NCBI GenBank assembly: GCA_026387135.1
Contig: JAPLMH010000108.1
Span: forward strand, 1-5,400
Source of the DNA: Candidatus Omnitrophota bacterium
Lineage (GTDB): Bacteria; Omnitrophota; Gorgyraeia; 2-01-FULL-45-10
Direction of reading: 5' to 3'
Length of the DNA: 5,400 nt
Shown: positions 2,757-5,400 of the stretch, in pieces
Position numbering within the stretch: position 1 is the first letter of the stretch
Layout: each line of letters starts with the position of its first letter
The notes under the pieces: model-generated
Seen by the model: only the letters and a program-made list of their open reading frames with translations
The model's database searches: none
What the model was told of the DNA's origin: nothing
Translations under genes and position numbers: made by a program

Positions 2757-5400
2757 ATGAAGAATACAATAATTAATAGGGCGCTGTCCCTCGTAGTTCT
2801 ATCCACATTCCTGCTCAATGATATCTGTTTCGGCTTAGGCGTGCAGCCTGGATCGACTCAAGCGCCAATCAAAGACGCGATGTATGCTCTTGGCCGGAAA
2901 CTTATTGCCACTAAAGTTGGCCCCGGATCTATCGATTGGGACAAATGCCCTCCCGGATCTTTTGTCGGAAATGGGCAGGTCCCGGGCGCTGAATTTATAA
3001 ATGCGGACTATAGCAATCCTCCGGCAGGCTGGGCCAATAATCCTATATTGCAAAAAACCAACCTTATAGACGCGTTCAAATACTTCAGAGATAACGAGGC
3101 GAAGATCCCTCCCGAGTTCCTTGATATAAGAGAAGGATTTTTTGATGTTGACGCAGAAAAGGGAGAGCTGCCGATATCCCGCCTTGAAGCTTCGATTGAA
3201 CAGGGCAGAATAAAATATACCCTGATAGTCCATACGGAGTTCGTCCAGATATGGAACCACATAAGGCAAAACGATGTATGGTATAAGCCCGAGAACAGCG
3301 ATAGAGTTAGGAGCGTAGCATGGGGCATATTCTATCGTGTTGCCAAGCATGAAATGACCGACTTGCGAAAGAATGGGTCAAAAATAAAGAGTGCGGGCCA
3401 TATAGGGTTTAGTTTTGGCGGATTGCAGATAGAGGAGGATGAAGCCGCGGCTAACGGGATAAAAGGGCAATATTCCGTCACAAACGACGCGATATGGATG
3501 TGGTTTTTAGCTTCGTATGCTTTTGCCAATACTACCAGGTACAACAACGAAACGTTGAGCGAAAGAATAAAATGGCTTTGTCTTGGCGATGGCCGGCAAT
3601 ATATAAAAGGCGAATTCCCTTTGACGTGGGACCAAAGCCACGAGACCTTAGGGGAGAAGAGAGTGCTAAAGCCGATGACCGATCTTGCCTGCGGCATAAA
3701 TTATCATTTCTTCTCTACGGGCAGAAGCGTTCCGGAGTTTGAGATCGACCAAACATTCGTAGAAGAATATATGGAACGCGCGGGCAAGATAGTAAGAAAT
3801 CTATATGCCACCGGCAGCGGCGAGCAGCTTAACAAAGACAAAGTCCTCGCGGCGTTACAAGCACTGCAGATCGCCCGCAAAAAAGAGACGACGCTGGCGG
3901 AGCTCGCCAAGAATACGGGGCTCCAGGCCCATGAGGTTAGAAGCGTTATAATTTTAATAAATAAAGAGTTGCCGGTAAAGGAAAAATTTATGCTTCTGAG
4001 CGGCGGGCAAGTAATAATACCGGCCGCAGCCAAAGTTAGAGAAACAGCGGAAACTAAATTATTATACGGTAAAAATGGAGGCATGCGCGCTGTAGACATT
4101 GTCGGGGGAGAGCTCGATGGCGTATATGTCGAAATAAATCCTGCTAATGGAAGAGCCGTTGTGTATAAAAATAAAGGCGGCCCTGCATTAAGGCCAATAG
4201 ACCCGGTAAGATGTAACAAAGCGATGGAACTGATAAAAGCTGATCTCGCGGCAAGAAAAGCCGCAGCCACGGCGGCAAAAGAAACGCCCGCCTCGCTGGA
4301 TGCGTCGGCACCGGCACCTACCGTGCCATCGCCCATGCCGCAAGACGGCGAGAAGCCCGAACATCGTGATGTGCTCGGTACGACCGGCCGCGGCTATACG
4401 ACAGGCATAGGGCAGACCCCCACTCAGAACGAAGCTTCTGGTTCCGCTGATCAAAAAATCCAGCCAGTTGTAGATGATAGCATTGAAGTATTGGATTATT
4501 ATGATGAAGGTGGAAACGTGGTCGGGACACTTCCCAAGAGCGAGATACACGCAAAGAGGCTGCTGCATAAACATATGCAATGTTTTGTTGTTAATTCAAA
4601 GGGCCAGCTTCTTTTACAACAGCGGGCTAAAAGCGAAGACAATCCATTGTTGTGGGATAAATCTATAGGAGGTCACGTAAAAGCTGCGGAACCAATGGAT
4701 GAATGCCTTGTAAGAGAGTTCGTCGAAGAGCTTCATGGCAATGTTCCGTTAAGTTCGGCGATAAGCGTGACGAATGTAGGCGAAAGACGCTTTATTTCCA
4801 ATAGACTTAAGAAAGATTCATCTGGATATAAACAAGAAAGTCTAATTATTTCTGCTTATGTTACTCTGTACGATGGTGACATTGTAAAGGGTCCTGATGT
4901 CAACGATACAAGATGGGTTATGCGAGAGGAGTTGGAAGGCTGGCTCAAAAGCAGGCCAGGTGATTTTACTAATGATTTCAAGGAGCTGTATGCTCTTTAT
5001 GCCAATAAAATATTCCCGCCACTGTCTTCTGATGCGAAGCCCGGGGAAGCGCAAGTGCTCGGCAAGTCAGGACACGGCGATACGACAGGCAAGGGACCGA
5101 CCAGGGGCGAAGGCGATTTTATTGCGGGCAGAAAAGCGCCTCTTGACCAGGCGGCGCGATTGAGAGAGTTGATGGCAGATAGAAAAGGACCGCCGGTCAT
5201 CCAGATAATTTCCGAATACATCATAAGCCTCGGACTCGATAAGGGGCCGGGCGCGGAAAAATTATCGGCGAATGAGCTAGAAATCATTTACAAATCCGTC
5301 GCTTTCTTAAAAGATAGCAAGGTAGAACTGATCGTTCCGCAGAGCCTTAAATTTACCAATGCTATGAAGAGGGCGATAAAGGAGATAGGCAAGCGCGAAG
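2757..5400 (+). CDS. Long exported mosaic protein with an internal Nudix domain (3' end outside window)
   Basis: The frame is open for 881 codons without a stop and runs off the window. The ATG at 2757 is fixed by AGGAGGT 9 nt upstream. Residues 1 to about 26 look like a signal peptide: K2 and R8, a hydrophobic core ALSLVVLSTFLL, then a possible cleavage near CFG/LG. Residues about 27-355 form a Trp- and Tyr-rich domain I do not recognise, containing KHEMTD (H198, E199) and GHIGF (H215). Residues about 358-421 resemble a winged helix, with TLAELAKNTGLQAHEVRSVI as the helix-turn-helix part. Residues 494-530 are an Ala/Pro-rich linker. Residues about 575-755 are a Nudix hydrolase domain, bracketed by two copies of a 23-residue repeat (532-554 and 760-782). 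Residues 783-881 are unrecognised. The whole protein resembles the very large modular secreted proteins of Omnitrophota-type genomes, though that is inference. Its overall function is unknown. The export call depends on the signal peptide alone. Confidence 0.9.
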   Translation, partial: MKNTIINRALSLVVLSTFLLNDICFGLGVQPGSTQAPIKDAMYALGRKLIATKVGPGSIDWDKCPPGSFVGNGQVPGAEFINADYSNPPAGWANNPILQKTNLIDAFKYFRDNEAKIPPEFLDIREGFFDVDAEKGELPISRLEASIEQGRIKYTLIVHTEFVQIWNHIRQNDVWYKPENSDRVRSVAWGIFYRVAKHEMTDLRKNGSKIKSAGHIGFSFGGLQIEEDEAAANGIKGQYSVTNDAIWMWFLASYAFANTTRYNNETLSERIKWLCLGDGRQYIKGEFPLTWDQSHETLGEKRVLKPMTDLACGINYHFFSTGRSVPEFEIDQTFVEEYMERAGKIVRNLYATGSGEQLNKDKVLAALQALQIARKKETTLAELAKNTGLQAHEVRSVIILINKELPVKEKFMLLSGGQVIIPAAAKVRETAETKLLYGKNGGMRAVDIVGGELDGVYVEINPANGRAVVYKNKGGPALRPIDPVRCNKAMELIKADLAARKAAATAAKETPASLDASAPAPTVPSPMPQDGEKPEHRDVLGTTGRGYTTGIGQTPTQNEASGSADQKIQPVVDDSIEVLDYYDEGGNVVGTLPKSEIHAKRLLHKHMQCFVVNSKGQLLLQQRAKSEDNPLLWDKSIGGHVKAAEPMDECLVREFVEELHGNVPLSSAISVTNVGERRFISNRLKKDSSGYKQESLIISAYVTLYDGDIVKGPDVNDTRWVMREELEGWLKSRPGDFTNDFKELYALYANKIFPPLSSDAKPGEAQVLGKSGHGDTTGKGPTRGEGDFIAGRKAPLDQAARLRELMADRKGPPVIQIISEYIISLGLDKGPGAEKLSANELEIIYKSVAFLKDSKVELIVPQSLKFTNAMKRAIKEIGKRE
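4350..4418 (+). repeat. Linker repeat, copy 1 (upstream of the Nudix domain)
   Basis: This segment encodes 23 residues (532-554) including VLGTTGRGYTTGIG. It aligns without gaps to copy 2 at 5034-5102, with 12 of 23 residues identical by my count (pattern KP....VLG..G.G.TTG.G.T) and about 48 of 69 bases. It follows the Ala/Pro-rich linker and precedes the Nudix domain. It is Gly/Thr-rich and probably flexible. Confidence 0.75.
4479..5018 (+). other. Nudix hydrolase domain inside the mosaic protein (YfcD/Idi-like subfamily)
   Basis: Residues about 575-755 match the Nudix fold of the YfcD/isopentenyl-diphosphate-isomerase-like branch. They begin DYYDEGGNVVGTLPKSEIH, then HMQCFVVNSKGQLLLQQR, then WDKSIGGHV, and end with RWVMREELEGWL and FTNDF. 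The Nudix box reads G639-x5-E645-x7-R653-E654-F-V-E657-E658-L-H660. All metal-binding glutamates are therefore present, and only the last consensus Gly is replaced, by His. The position of the catalytic Cys of true isomerase (SVCGHP in E. coli Idi) is Gly here, so this is more likely a diphosphate hydrolase than an IPP isomerase. The substrate cannot be predicted. A Nudix domain is normally cytosolic, so its place in a protein with a signal peptide is odd. Confidence 0.88.
5034..5102 (+). repeat. Linker repeat, copy 2 (downstream of the Nudix domain)
   Basis: This segment encodes residues 760-782 including VLGKSGHGDTTGKG, the gap-free partner of copy 1, with copies starting 684 bp (228 codons) apart. 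It follows directly after the end of the Nudix domain and leads into a further unrecognised region. Both copies share the exact string ATACGACAGGCA, which suggests common descent rather than chance similarity of Gly-rich sequence. Confidence 0.75.

Noticed and set aside
2757..2850. Lipoprotein signal (lipobox) at the N-terminus of the mosaic protein
   Set aside because: The residues before the only nearby Cys are N-D-I, which does not match the Leu-Ala/Ser-Gly/Ala-Cys pattern. An ordinary signal peptide fits better.
3348..3362. HExxH zinc protease motif at KHEMTD
   Set aside because: The sequence is HEMTD, without the second His, so it is not an HExxH metalloprotease motif. It is noted only as a possible metal site.
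2835..3697. Several minus-strand frames opposite the large mosaic gene
   Set aside because: The + strand frame here is continuous, with a strong promoter, ribosome binding site and signal peptide. The minus frames have no ribosome binding sites or family features I can see.
3704..4580. Ala/Ser-rich minus-strand frames of 130-210 codons
   Set aside because: They mirror the Ala/Pro/Gly-rich linker and the start of the Nudix region on the + strand. High GC reduces stop codons on the opposite strand.
4668..4737. Isopentenyl-diphosphate isomerase (Idi) assignment for the Nudix domain
   Set aside because: The catalytic Cys of Idi is replaced by Gly638, so a YfcD-like hydrolase is the better description.

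Overview
The window looks like a bacterial chromosome segment of moderate GC content. Every gene I can support is on the + strand. Codon use favours ATA, AGG and AGA, and a housekeeping block sits next to a long, exported, mosaic protein. This combination suggests an uncultivated lineage such as Omnitrophota (PVC group). That placement is inference from style and gene order, with no marker gene to settle it.

Positions 1-1834 hold a tight three-gene block. It contains the 3' end of purN (purine synthesis), a complete eno (enolase), and a small ftsB/divIC-type septum protein. purN and eno share an ATGA overlap, and ftsB starts 22 bp before eno ends, so the three are probably co-transcribed and translationally coupled. 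A near-consensus promoter, an initiator tRNA-Met gene with encoded CCA, and a strong intrinsic terminator follow at 1852-2008.

Positions 2009-2425 hold no convincing large gene. The first part (2013-2211) is a cluster of inverted repeats, including a perfect 14-bp stem and a perfect 10-bp stem. The second part (2287-2384) holds overlapping promoter-like elements, a possible 16-codon leader peptide and two mutually exclusive small hairpins, the second followed by seven T. This resembles a small attenuator. It lies upstream of a 41-codon gene (2426-2551) for a six-cysteine, zinc-ribbon-like microprotein, which is closed by a hairpin terminator at 2580-2608.

From 2757 to the end of the window runs one open reading frame of at least 881 codons with no stop. 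It has its own strong extended -10 promoter (2665-2693) and an AGGAGGT ribosome binding site. The product has an N-terminal signal sequence, an unrecognised domain of about 330 residues, a winged-helix-like segment, an Ala/Pro-rich linker, a Nudix hydrolase domain with a nearly complete Nudix box, and a further unrecognised region that continues past the window. A 23-residue Gly/Thr-rich repeat brackets the Nudix domain on both sides without gaps, as if the domain were a cassette in a modular protein. This mosaic exported protein is the most unusual object in the window.
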